From positions 512,734 through 576,733 of the forward strand of contig CM007320.1 in NCBI GenBank assembly GCA_000333855.2: a stretch of DNA of 64,000 nucleotides, written 5' to 3'. The translations under genes were made by a program, and so were the position numbers. Of this stretch, positions 21,901 through 27,981 are shown piece after piece (position 1 is the stretch's first letter; each line of letters begins with the position of its first letter). Source of the DNA: Endotrypanum monterogeii (Eukaryota > Euglenozoa > Kinetoplastea > Trypanosomatida > Trypanosomatidae). Below the pieces are notes generated by a model. The model was not told the origin of the DNA and ran no database searches. It saw nothing but the letters and a program-made list of their open reading frames with translations.

Positions 21901-23637
21901 AAGGCACCTGAGGAAAATAAGCTGCCACAATGAAAGCTGGCGCTCCATCCGCTCCATCTTCGTCGTCTCCAGTGCGTTCAAGGGAGGAGCCCAGACAGCG
22001 CCCGAGGCGCGCTTCCAGTATTCGATGTAGCATTTCCTCATATGCCCAAATCTCATCATTGTCTCCACCACATTGCAGTGGTTCCTATCATACACACCAC
22101 AAGTATGCCAATTCTGCCGAATATCGTCTAGGGTGCACCAGAGTACAAACGACCATCTCTGCCGCGCCGTTGGTCGCAAGACACTAGAGACACATTGCAA
22201 GACCTCTCCAGAGACCGCGCTCGGAGCCTGGCCTTGAGCCAAATGCTGAGTTGTCTGCCCTCTGATGGGTCGCAGTAGGTGCAAACGCCTCCGATATTTT
22301 GCGCAGGAGAGACTCTGATGGTAACTACGCCACATTGACTCCAGCACCTGCACGGCACCAAAGCACCAATTGACATCGATACTGTTCATCGCAGCCACCG
22401 TGAGCTCAATGTTGCCCGCCGACGGTATCCACACACTGTTCTTGAGGGTGCTCCCAGCCGCACACCGAGGAGGTGTCATTTTCCCCAACACTTCCACTGT
22501 CTTAAGTCGCAGTATTGCGGTAGAAAGGGTCCAGCGCAACGCGTAGGCGTTATAACCAGTCGTGCATGTCCCCAAGGAGGCTAACCCGGCAGACGCCCGC
22601 GTTCTTGCCGTCTCAGAAAGATTTATGCCCGGTGGTAAGTCAGCTGGCTCACTCGCAGCGGCCGATGTCTGCCCACCCACACCTTCTTCTGCGCTACAAG
22701 ATACATCGCCGTCACACTGACGAATAGCATGTGTACTCACCACCACCTCCGACAGCACAATCCTTTTACAGAGCGGTGAAAGGAGGTCTACGTTGACGAC
22801 ATCCTCAAAGTCTTCATTAGTCGTTGTAAGCTTCATCTCCTTGACAAAAACACAAAACGCGGATGCGCAAGAGGAATGCAGACCCTCGTAATCAAACTCG
22901 TAGCACATGGCAATGTTATGAACTGTTACACTTGCGTTGCGCAACGCTATTTGGCTCATGCGGTCAAAATCCCACAACCAGCGAAACCACGACGCACCGA
23001 GCCCTAGTTGGGTACCACCGCTACCCTCTATGTTCTCTGTGGAAGAGCCTGCCCTCGCACCGGAAAACCACAAACGCGATCCACAACTCTCCGCCTGGTC
23101 CGCAGCTTCCCGTGCAAGGGACTGACGCTCCTTTTCGTATCGTCGCAGCTGCAGTTGCTTCATCGCTTCCTCCCGCTCCTGCTCTTCCCTGGCATCAAAA
23201 GGACGTGCACGCAGAGGTGCCAAGACAAGGTTCACCCCAATAACTTGAACTTGCACAGGTTTACTCTCCAGCGAGGCCCATGGCACAGTTATGACCAGTT
23301 GCTCAATATCACCCCTGACCACAGTTAAAGGAGCCAGAAGCATATGCATAGAGGAGGCAGGCACCGACGACCCGTCTTGGACCGATTCAGGCACGCTTCC
23401 AGGTGTGGCGGCTGTTCCTAAAGGAAACGAGCGTGGATCGTCTGCGTCTCCGTCGACTCTCATGTTCTCACCGTGCAAGAGCGCACTCATTCGCTCAAGA
23501 ATGTCCTTGCGAAGCTTCACATTGCTCAAAACCAGGTTACCGCTCCACAGCGAGAGCTGCAGTTGACTGGGATTTACATTTTCAAAAAAACGGCTTAGGT
23601 GGGTCGCCAAAAGCTCTGTAACCCGAGCCTCAAGCAT
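6949..23637 (-). CDS. Giant VPS13-family (chorein) lipid-transfer protein
   Basis: A 5562-aa protein, continuous from ATG to TGA without a frameshift. The N-terminus (MLEARVTELLATHLSRFFENV, then SLWSGNLVLSNVKLRKDIL) is a textbook chorein domain, residues 1 to about 110. The long middle should form the beta-sheet lipid groove. A VPS13 adaptor-binding region lies at roughly 4000-4750. The C-terminal VPS13_C/ATG2-like signature KLIGSLDLLGNPRALLGG is near residue 5140, followed by Gly/Phe-rich amphipathic helices near 5290-5320. VPS13 proteins move bulk phospholipid between organelles at membrane contacts; which contact is used here is unknown. Length is at the high end for the family. The frame runs 65 codons further upstream, but that part has no family similarity and the chorein start fits the ATG at 23637 exactly. 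Confidence 0.95.
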   Translation of the reverse strand: MLEARVTELLATHLSRFFENVNPSQLQLSLWSGNLVLSNVKLRKDILERMSALLHGENMRVDGDADDPRSFPLGTAATPGSVPESVQDGSSVPASSMHMLLAPLTVVRGDIEQLVITVPWASLESKPVQVQVIGVNLVLAPLRARPFDAREEQEREEAMKQLQLRRYEKERQSLAREAADQAESCGSRLWFSGARAGSSTENIEGSGGTQLGLGASWFRWLWDFDRMSQIALRNASVTVHNIAMCYEFDYEGLHSSCASAFCVFVKEMKLTTTNEDFEDVVNVDLLSPLCKRIVLSEVVVSTHAIRQCDGDVSCSAEEGVGGQTSAAASEPADLPPGINLSETARTRASAGLASLGTCTTGYNAYALRWTLSTAILRLKTVEVLGKMTPPRCAAGSTLKNSVWIPSAGNIELTVAAMNSIDVNWCFGAVQVLESMWRSYHQSLSCAKYRRRLHLLRPIRGQTTQHLAQGQAPSAVSGEVLQCVSSVLRPTARQRWSFVLWCTLDDIRQNWHTCGVYDRNHCNVVETMMRFGHMRKCYIEYWKRASGAVWAPPLNALETTKMERMERQLSLWQLIFLRCLANAELKVEQDRYAQQQALIEDARQLSTKAALSCRQTTDVNGSYGAVQFLWRWLFTSVEPTETINAVFFSGKPHTLSTTGPPMDLEAPPAHESPHLCDLVALEWEIGRRFTSSYRAPLTKPCAPNNRLRDLAKQNKLYFTLHVDIDHLVLRLVPRYWPLIHDSSVPATPGDTPLQRVGQELVAHVHALELFYTTTPDTRADAASLYLFLRSASITFEGVLRSVLLQSKERVGEDYVTLSRNAQCTHLSIGVAPQVVICQPTHEWAWWFVELSAFARWARAVQKRFYESAIAEASPCLFAPAKRLRGDTHSGTLHDDDESTQRCSLVSTPSCQQLPSAMGGTSLSVAPLVPLTVSVTLQSLDVCVPLFGHDMEGSAFQIVNHDPSPSSPTVLETFSPETTPQASCSRGVRRNWRCFPERESNVDKANSRQNKCGLSAVKISFADSCSTKSVIPSLADMRKADGWESPQSSISCPSAVVPPSVGSAPGRSFLPHEPCLVLSVSTTQLFTCASSPTTGHVGSVREYKLSIGDRNKAVRLFCQGSQNAPETSCCRQLEVLSFAMAEVRWNPKQLVVSLRNGIDAVADPAVLALVNDALLKPSVFSAADADGDSVRALVADLQKSERSWVNGQRSAAPWRFITSTRVELSNEGDAPPVLREVPVGLARDVIWSALASPPVTIFAPPVADASSHLKFGINIFGGRVAILRIDLARFCIRSGANTDVAEAVCVAPEQWSPAAASYRKALGALGTDYPSAIEIIYSFDDSRWLLEEEGTDEKRSRGASESRSPRSFYLFIPEVTMTTTAGRKLLTLENFTIVRSCTARATPELVLSIQKCFALCDVVFVQVLEVISVTNCSLRCVPYFPQVATRDVAGDPRSGARKTQGWRSLLETILPIRVRVQTAEYRIPMSNDSTEMPFVEVVARVENVHCDVDPWEDASGWSGQQGHLHVTVSEVVQLVDYTGGDPEVRYLVSPCSWASRSVDVRALPLQCSVDIIHRESLNTGVHTSVPCPSNAPSPITCRLALKGGVFHVYCPLVYFCAESLKRDARLVRLAELTRSPLLARGYTNVSISTDRTLETTFGGSGWVSPTAARMSSLSLEATASDAHVLLASNAAVPIEVTDKHSFAVIHVERVMCGLQERTSQSLSRTAPSDIRTSILVEITGVQMRDSFLASPQRVGLPNVTIRADRGVLCVPKQDLTGYTNECGTFNDWSLMVDVHPAPAPTTQSAASASGVASGTESPSFHFTIEMSVDQLKILASFLMSNVAQGPIPWTRHSSMDSGGCLRQPGNGQKKTVSGRGANDIPSCVHHTRARSAFRQAPQSSAMTLLLTIPGFSVVVSAEDTACLKESACQSAASRAASEDKGKSSVPEVLPPRSPRRVRYELSLRGGAQWYWAAGGRWSAAPVSNGRVSGVELVAGEELLGSSTEIPHTSWRECTHLLLKIGLGAVAVLQERRQGSPTGPAVDASDEVVTPRVTAAVMCLRVYVQHIKWWSQLFAMFLDAPRNSSMRYSFAERRSCLSNKSLSGHDSEREQSSSVFSMVCETRRDAYMDGENSTLRARRVGEFPSDYYCTRYLHGSVAISDTEVCFLSLDSDQAYQQPRCRLIVSEAKLVMSPRVAEAESQPESLRGMERSIGELDLKILSCPKLLLWQTSETAVDSPGLQPQCSRMSGYMPVLRQHPWHTTPPTSSLLSSASDKTFFTAHVHLFEDSCLHSLQYGRRYGAGSLKLNRKSAVHVQLQNVLLEAPIAPLCLLAHQLLQQMEEAQSFVRRYQPPQSFQSIGGDVMPAAHTYVEIEVVVKESEVQLSAQGTLGGDPKGKGVFSGRPISWNVAVATARWTTGVELRNVYTSTRHAARLIYGGVGAWWRIQVWHIKPKLVLQGLVLATTRGVKVRWALPDLQMTASLPLRSGIFCVRSMGAEDEQGRTCATDNPASQSIHSTLNCHLQVEPIPATVLQQLNCHTVASFHVELDPPDVDHTSQVCEKETPVQICLHTVFVLASAAVQLLGVWSEMRPLSEAGVPPALNAHITSSKADECCEVVRELDPFITWYTLTLSLSGRSVDIVSEAAPQPVSVAASQGLRKDCGMRITLANAVVVHMESIVGRKKGKQATLLSTAQCDTLEDEEDDGKDKWAWCVDDEWGEDTELVTVFRLRTGPLHLYNGTENLVLQIRNADGKGRRNALVATYVPSQAQLDMKMSQAVVRASSSGSVALLGWYRAYCTWAPRWASVAVFAKNLTSLFRERCRPGFHGRYQNGPQLPPFQHLTFLVQQTDLVFESTARLSVQNVRVAFSTVDDEVRSVAALALEVRCDEACVHSLLPLPVVGCKTDPVVLARVLLPVLLLRNLKQPSFSLQLQTALVSIMNVDGHRWALCALTVAKVVSAALVADGGSSFFKRSTNGVLPAWMASISHADITFEKVELLCFGRCFTRSCSVAPVVSLVVRDAGVGFGACAGVVHASNADALVDKALQVSGVFSATYTTSDPSREQVQSLVDDVRLSTVLLFPLQSQPGLVEVNLTTESATENPFMSVWVPTGDTLTNVVTAVSLVARQRVPHRYVQSCPPKATSYWVESGTVTQWHVQGSFPSLQLHCVSREETDSSLLPTVWYPCSIGFRDINIQLLTTGGGDNDCSRRGYLQVSLRCVEGETVLSNDSGALDNSPTQMPSVFFAVRPLIEPNEESPCGIKTSMAGNEHPCQSNKSGFYLLHQSVSLSEGGRGCSESIPQTPSISAVAFTVRLHTLYARFSMSLLKFLMSLVVRPGVGGICAASASLSRTDILDGFEKTVLCVTHADSTLYPSSIKHRYGGQLQVIEVMQDWCLHGNLRLGGEDGLQLYFRNSAGRSVITVRGGRVGSGDGDSQQDALTLFLSLPVNANGEFCPAIRVDPDLTVRFENINIVVAEKGVNVSTSDAWVTETYVELGERSLCLLPPPAVDSTALPVAAAGTGAQPKGVAAKGLSCGFCDTPPKKSASRMPILVPPAVSPISSFDIRIGFDLSLSSGARYVAATGSVQAQCHPEGSNSSDRTLRSGRDGECIVALHTCLSEDGSLTATPLSVKAQLGYVTEENLFRVVVDCGSTQWKLPLGHAYLLIELARLTQHTLKQMDTSSPEPRPWKPPVRGPASERRCGSQDTLLSVSVEVPSWALTLTNDTGEALAMLLIERACARCSTDIGGADFTVSAEGAISLRDCIEIDDVSCSYLGAPLCSASMGLGSASAAASRVLFSACPHLSLSFAQLRHHSRSLSVSIHVNDVLVTLPLATAARLVRASAPKTNISVLRFLNDSGVDVEAVEFTSSETTPQKKTLRWRLDRVPDRLIQTNIPLSCSTLALTPVTNSIKSVTPTVSPAVENSSETVLVNIGALVDGAVCRVPLPGYNSALGALDIVVRKSFYDQQEVVHLTTSVRLANVFFAAPASCEDLSSAETRIVSLTGDRIRLDVQPRSARYVPLPILRDTLALELDGRAYQPVAKILTWATMADAISALADHAASTCMRSNGESLKSDTAPGFMVYSNSVLYPCDDNHDEDGSTEVLRVSALSDRVRVLDGCTITFPLLLSSPADSSTTALGEESVAGCDESQEHNHPPTALYRNHSPRIQNVVGARRVVQFTWRRHYSPQTRELFTGKFPTSEFTVSVEPVWTLWNRTGCRLRLEMRFGDKAVDRLSVRTPQAATALQPERYNSASLATAEVESNGCFQWTPASLDVLKCTVLVFVELMSPSLKPDPNTSPDLHSPAQWWTVVEPLSLKEPPPLYMRLQQGKSVKRGAVRIETHGPSNVVMRCAALLFSGLAKPVYLRDPVRRNPLLGTGIKGRVLPQQQLPLFFECSSTSDSHVDGVGFTVSARPITGAGSKSESVQESDPFHFTTPVVATVLSANKQVDCTHFYTVSALDNKRLERPVYRQCWEKIPMAETQVARRLGLPCLWAPKPITVLQLRSLCRIRNTNMHRALLVMPFDTSTSNNAEGVMLTWSNVTLIPPGEEREVTEFGPHAKEPEVEFCYTRRGSYAPAHSWSPPVKLLSLATATQPLVLKHDCIVPGIPGAESEAETDERCFSMFPMYCRRGEEEVSMFDHCRCLTVQSSREKSSLAVSVGLQGVPPLKLVNRLNITLEFFQSGLTKKSDLASPTGCSFLSTTLSSRVGRPRSYMVTAESTSFGCWEVPVVEAPALRITLHSKIRKGTTVSHDVDLLRYASLPASGARIGNTDAYVHVSFDHRLRQYTVTVAPSRRLGCRMLVQPRRLTQMEVYVRSCTLYVGAITLPRTGAMARKSIIAHGMRGRMRLRRSARSILDGTRCDTVPLDATNDDLFTFLQEQEIDLVLLRLLGFYATATSTERHVIGSASLGLLEVVNCTTVEAVHPVLLRVGPRDSSGSSPALVSAEVEAEMSNTATSPSGTLEGSTTRMLSERVPHFKDPSWLAVEVQLILSEHAAPAGNVVVIPVQSLQVAVPPITMRADDDFLFTMRTAFERIGEEWALTSAYVCGSRSTHSRDLVAPTRSASEADSLKHSPCCMYNIFVYVLRISSVEAEVSYTRCGHPQYSPFKGLGLLPQELIPSFDGLSVSLNEVRLMEVELPSNDSLLDIAKSFFWPLYRTQLLLQSYKLIGSLDLLGNPRALLGGWSHGVWDLVMNSSDQNRWSRARKFLQATTSSALHSVGVLARSIGNLSGSSPQEISSRGLHSGSASFLCEGGTFFIPQPRGVIGEFFQEVGGGISDAVQTPISGARKRGVVGFFSGVAAGVASLAGRPVFGFFRGISATSEFYAQLLGGLGELTGGEARELGLRRNYRLRFTSVSDTQALKSAGIVVLPPCSDFTVPLDLSFSCGPLRINSTILSKRVFGRVLYDIPEWRYGGQASLRIALERVGLHNIALHAPHAALYAFLSPGELHVAMPYLLTGVLMGAFMESLSQNCHVVDIREVAHDKKRNYEDQKKRTLMEHECKRALHIKASLGFEALQRHVTDEVLVRVCSLAEVEACWTEKGEHKLYSAGLARAMSAAAKQLLAP

Positions 23638-23762
23638 TTTTTTTTTTCCGCGGCCAACGTGTTTTGCTCCTTCGCCCCCCCCCCCCTCAATACACACAAA
23701 GAGAAGAAAAAATTGCAGGGGGTGCAAAGATAGGGACTTCGCTGTAAAGTACAGCAGCTGAG

Positions 23763-23764
23763 CT
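23763..23764 (-). promoter_or_regulatory. Predicted trans-splice acceptor of the VPS13-like gene
   Basis: On the minus strand a T-rich tract (about 23799 down to 23779) is followed by the first AG here, giving a 5' UTR of about 125 nt. A second, closer candidate is the AG at 23686-23687, after another pyrimidine tract. Both lie downstream of the non-canonical upstream extension of the frame, supporting the ATG at 23637. Confidence 0.4.
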
Positions 23765-23956
23765 AATCGATCAGGGTGACAGAAAAAAAAACGAAAAGTG
23801 ACGACTAAATGACTTCCCAATCGATGCAACAATGTAACAGTGAAAGCACAAAATATGTTAAGGGCTTGGTCGTGTGTCTTGTAAAATGCGAAATCACTTC
23901 AAAAACGAATCGTCACTCAGAGAGAAAAAGAAAAAAAATAATCACAAAAAGTCAGC

Positions 23957-24061
23957 ATGAACGGTCAAAACAGCAGAAAAAGAGGAAGGCACTTTTTTCT
24001 TTTTAAGCTCCTAGAATATCAGAAGTGGAGGCGCGCAACAGCGTTCGTTACCGTATATAAA

Positions 24062-24107
<46 letters not shown>

Positions 24108-24203
24108 TAGTATAGTAGTAGGTAGGGTAGGTAGGAAGTAAGTAGTAGTAAGTAGTACGTAGTAGAAAGAACTACCCTACCCGTACGTACGTACGTCGAC
24201 CGA
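23957..24203. repeat. Left flank of gap, resembled by right flank
   Basis: This stretch (GAACGGT..., then a GGAGGCGCGCAACAGCG core at about 24027, then a 40-bp TA run at 24064-24104) is matched in the same order by 24224-24440, with many small insertions and deletions. Base quality near the gap looks poor, with GTA- and ACGT-rich stutter. Confidence 0.7.
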
Positions 24204-24223
24204 NNNNNNNNNNNNNNNNNNNN
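24204..24223. other. Assembly gap of 20 N
   Basis: Twenty consecutive N. The sequences on both sides appear to be the same locus read twice, so the true gap may be zero or negative in length. Confidence 0.99.
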
Positions 24224-24348
24224 AGAACGGTACGAAACAACGACGAGAAAAGAAAGGAAGGACGTACGTTTTTACTTTTTTTAACGTTACTACCTACGTA
24301 AGTATACAGAAGTAGGAGGCGCGCAACAGCGTCGTTACGTATATAATA

Positions 24349-24383
<35 letters not shown>

Positions 24384-24440
24384 TTGATAGATGTAGGGTA
24401 CGTAGAGGAATATGAAAGTGGAATCTGAAAGAACATCCCC
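24224..24440. repeat. Right flank of gap, noisy copy of left flank
   Basis: Repeats the order of landmarks seen at 23957-24203: AGAACGGT, an A/G-rich part, a T run, the GGAGGCGCGCAACAGCG core at about 24315, and a TA run at 24350-24381. The differences are mostly single-base indels, which look like sequencing noise and not like an old duplication. Confidence 0.7.
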
Positions 24441-26310
24441 CAGGTCAGGGGTGAGGCGCAATGGTGTGTGTATCCGTTTTTTTTCGGCTACTCGTGACGG
24501 AAAGAAATAAAAAGTCAAATACCCTCAAAAAAAAAAAAAAAACTGTTACACTTTGACTACTAGCATTCAGTCTTGCTCACACACCTCTGAAACAAATGAA
24601 GATTCCACTGCTGTGGAGCTGCACTTCGGAGGTGGACTCGAGGAGGAAATGAAATAATAATAATAATAAAGTGTTCATGCAAACAATTTACCAGAGTTTC
24701 ACTGGTTTGGGTGCGCGTGTGTGCGTTGGTTAGTGGGAGCAGGGATGTAAGACACGAGTTGGTGCCTCTTGTAGAGAGCACGAGACCCAGTAGATAAGAC
24801 ACGTTACAAGAGAGAATCCCCCCCAGAATAATAAAAAAAAACGCGTGCTCGTGTGTCTGGTGAAGAAAAAAAAAGACACCGAACAAATGTGAATTACTGT
24901 GTCATGGGGCAATAATGATGCGCACAGATATGCAATGAAAGGTGAGCCCACGTGTCGATATAAGCCTACGGACTTTCTCGACACACGGGAGGAGGGGAAG
25001 GTATCGCGGCAGCGACAAGCCGCTTGTTGCGTACGTGCTACAGGTGGAAATGCAAACTGAGGTCCCTAGATTGCCTACCTGTCTGTGATCCTAGCCGAAA
25101 TAAATACGTGCAAAACTCGATAGAGAGCGGGAAGTTGAAAAGGAGAAGGATGATTACAAGTCGCTGAGTCCAGAGGGGCACACCGAATGACCACCCGAAC
25201 ATAGTGGGATAGAGCTGTGGAGTGCAAAATAAGAAGAAAAAAAACGAGGAATGGATGCAGCCACTTCACAAACAACACACGGAGGAGTTGCCCAAGATTC
25301 GCAGGGCCTTTCTTGCCTTATCGGCACAGCGTCTTCCTTGCCTACAAGGCTGGGTGACAGCCGCACAGAACAAAAAAGGCGCCAGGAAATGTTGGCGGTG
25401 TATGAGTAGATTACCCTTGACTCGGCGCTGATGTGCTGGGAACTTACAGGAACCGCCCATCCACCCCCCCCCCCTCTCCCCTATGGCGTCAGATGATGAT
25501 TTCTGTTGTCTTTGATCTGTTGAGGAGGAAAAGTGCCGCCTTTGACCGCTGAGAGTTTCTCCACGTCTCGCTTCCTTTTTTGATAGGCAAGACTTTGCGT
25601 CAAGCATCCACACATGAAAAGTTTAACTGGTATCCAGACGTGCGTGTGGACTCGAAGGATGTGATCGCATAGAAAAAGAGGAAAGAGGAAATAAAGTGAT
25701 AGAATCAGAGAACAAACAAGAAGAGGAGGGCCGTGTGAATTGTTCACACGACAGTCTGCTTCCTCCCACGTTAGGCAGATCTTTTGTGCACACAGCAGCA
25801 CCCATGAGTCAACTGGAAATCTCAACATGCTCAGACATGTACCTATATATGTGTGGTCCCATTTTCTCCGCTCGCGGAGAGGGGAACAAGGATAACTGAA
25901 GTGGAAAGCCGAGAAAGGGTTGGGTAGAAATGGGAAACATAATCGCGATAACCAAAGAGGGCTGGGCGTTTACACCTGTGCAGTATTTCCCCAAAAGCAG
26001 CAGCTCCGCCCTCCCTCCCTTCTCTCTCCGCGCCGAGCGACAAACCGAGGGTCTCTGTACCCTGAGGCTACAATCATATCGCGATTTCTTTTTTTTTTTA
26101 CCGCCTAGTTTTGAGCCTTCCATGGCACCTCCGTGCGTCTGAGTTTCGAGCCCAAGGGCATGTGCAGCTTTCTGTTCCAGCGATATGCGGGAGAGGGGCT
26201 TGGTCTACCCCCTTACAGTCTGCACACGTAACGTAGTTTACATCTAACAGTATCGAAAGGATGGAGCTCGTCCACATGTGAAAGCGGACGCTCTTTTGCT
26301 CTTCACGCCT

Positions 26311-26778
26311 CTAAGACCACATATTCCTGGTGAAGAGGAGTGCAGATAGGATTTCCTTGAACTTTTCCAAAGTCACTCGTCCCGCTGCGTCTCCTGCAGC
26401 GGCAATCGCGGCCTCCTGTTCTACTGTAACACCACTCCCGCCCGAGGTCAAACTATTAGCCGACGAAGCAGTTGCCAGGTTCCTACATGTGTTGCGTAGC
26501 TGCGCGACTGTGATCCAGCGCTGCGAGGTTACATCAATCATCTCAAACATCGTCTCGAGATCGCGCTCTGAAAATAGGGACGAGGAAACTTTTTCCTCCC
26601 GGATCTTGCGAACCTCCTCGGCGAGAAAAAGACGCGGGTCATCTGGTCGGTGGTAGAGGACGAGCTGCAGTAGGTGGCCGAAAAGATCATTGAGCTTGTG
26701 TTTCTCTATGTACTGGTGGGTATTCTGCACCGGCTCGAGAGCGTCGTCTCGTGAACAGCCGGATTCGAAAGCCGGCAT
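26311..26778 (-). CDS. Small RIIa-docking/EF-hand-like protein
   Basis: A 155-aa protein that ends in TAG. Residues about 23-59 (HQYIEKHKLNDLFGHLLQLV, then HRPDDPRLFLAEEVRKI) look like the RIIa/DPY-30 dimerisation-docking helix pair, as in EFCAB10-type and other ciliary docking proteins. Downstream, residues about 80-100 and 130-150 resemble EF-hands, but the loops lack the usual acidic residues at positions 5 and 12, so calcium binding is doubtful. By family analogy it may act in the flagellum; this is an inference. The open frame begins at a TTG (26811), and the first ATG is at 26778, preceded by a good splice site at 26879-26880. Confidence 0.8.
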   Translation of the reverse strand: MPAFESGCSRDDALEPVQNTHQYIEKHKLNDLFGHLLQLVLYHRPDDPRLFLAEEVRKIREEKVSSSLFSERDLETMFEMIDVTSQRWITVAQLRNTCRNLATASSANSLTSGGSGVTVEQEAAIAAAGDAAGRVTLEKFKEILSALLFTRNMWS

Positions 26779-26878
26779 TGAAGAGGGCTGGTGATGAGCA
26801 AAGCTAAACAAACAGTAGAGTAGTCACTTGTACCAGGACTGGCTACGTCGAGAAGGTGATGTTGGTACAAAAGAATGG

Positions 26879-26880
26879 CT
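26879..26880 (-). promoter_or_regulatory. Predicted trans-splice acceptor of the EF-hand-like gene
   Basis: On the minus strand a pyrimidine tract of about 40 bases (26920 down to 26882, with only one purine interruption) runs straight into CAAG. It gives a 100-nt 5' UTR to the ATG at 26778 and is one of the clearest splice sites in the window. Confidence 0.65.
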
Positions 26881-27981
26881 TGGGAGGGGGGGGGACAAAA
26901 GGAGAGGGGAGAAAAAAGTTTTAAAAGAGTGGAGCCCTTGAAAATACCAAATCGATGCCGCTGGGTAGAAGTTAAGACAGTGTGTGTGGTACACGCATGC
27001 CTTTCCAATTCTTGTTTCACTTCCATTTATATATATATATATATATATAATGGATTCATAAGACAATGTGCTACGCACTGAGGTGAAATCAGTCCCTACG
27101 CTCTCAGAGGGCATCCAGTATCTACCTTTTCTTGAAAAGATATCTGTTAGAGAGAGAGATCGGTTTGGGTGTCATGAATGCCACACATTTTTTGTTACAC
27201 TTGACAGCCCTCTTCCTCGTACGGTTCCGCTGGAACCTTTTGGAAGAACCTCATTACGAATTGATAGGGGAGTCAGATTTGGGAAACATGAGTACGGTCC
27301 TCGATAAGTAAAATCCTTTTTTTTCTTGTTGTGTCCCCCCCCCTCTTCCAGTAAAGAAAATATATTCGCACACTCAAGCGCAACAAAGCCAAGGTGATTT
27401 CATTTTGTCGTTGTTGTTTTCCGTCGTGCTCTCCCATAAACACTCATCGGATTTCTGATGATGACATGTTCGCTCTCTTCCGAGATGAATAACTGAGAAT
27501 TAATAATAATAATAATAAAACGCTGCAGACTAGTAGTAGGGTCATTTTGATTTGGCCCCCTCTCTCGATGCTAAACGAAGTGGCAGTGTGGAAAGGGTAC
27601 AAGATGGCTATTCTTGGGAACACGGCTTGGTATGAACTGTATAGGCGATTTCAAGGATAAAAAGAAAGCACTGACCAGAAGATGGGAGGAGCGCCTGTGA
27701 AGCAAAAAAAAAAACCATTAATGAGCCGTGTAACCAGTGCATGTTGCAAGAACAAGACCAGTACACCTCCCCTAAACCGGAAAAAAAGAGAGAAAAGACA
27801 CTGGTATCTTTGTGGATACGCGTTTGTAGATGGTGAGGGGATACGATACACGGCCGCACAGAGCCTTGGATGTATAGCGGCATATATTCACAGCGATGGC
27901 AGTAAAAACTGTGGAGATGGTAGAGAGGAGAAACACGTTTGCGGCTTGTCCTCCAGTATATCAGCATTGCTCCATATTTTC
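26881..27981. other. Intergenic region
   Basis: No supported gene. Contains a TA run at about 27027-27049 and a TAA triplet run near 27502-27520. Presumed 3' UTR of the disordered protein gene to the right. Confidence 0.6.

Larger units (their letters stand above)
23765..26310. other. Intergenic region with assembly gap
   Basis: No supported gene in 2.5 kb. The stretch contains two long TA runs, a 20-N gap and low-quality-looking sequence on both sides of it. The rest is AT-rich non-coding sequence with A and C runs, presumably the 3' UTR of the EF-hand gene and upstream signals of the VPS13-like gene. Confidence 0.6.

Noticed and set aside
23638..23832. 65-codon N-terminal extension of the VPS13-like frame
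   Set aside because: It crosses poly-A and poly-C tracts and likely splice acceptors; the chorein domain begins exactly at the ATG at 23637.
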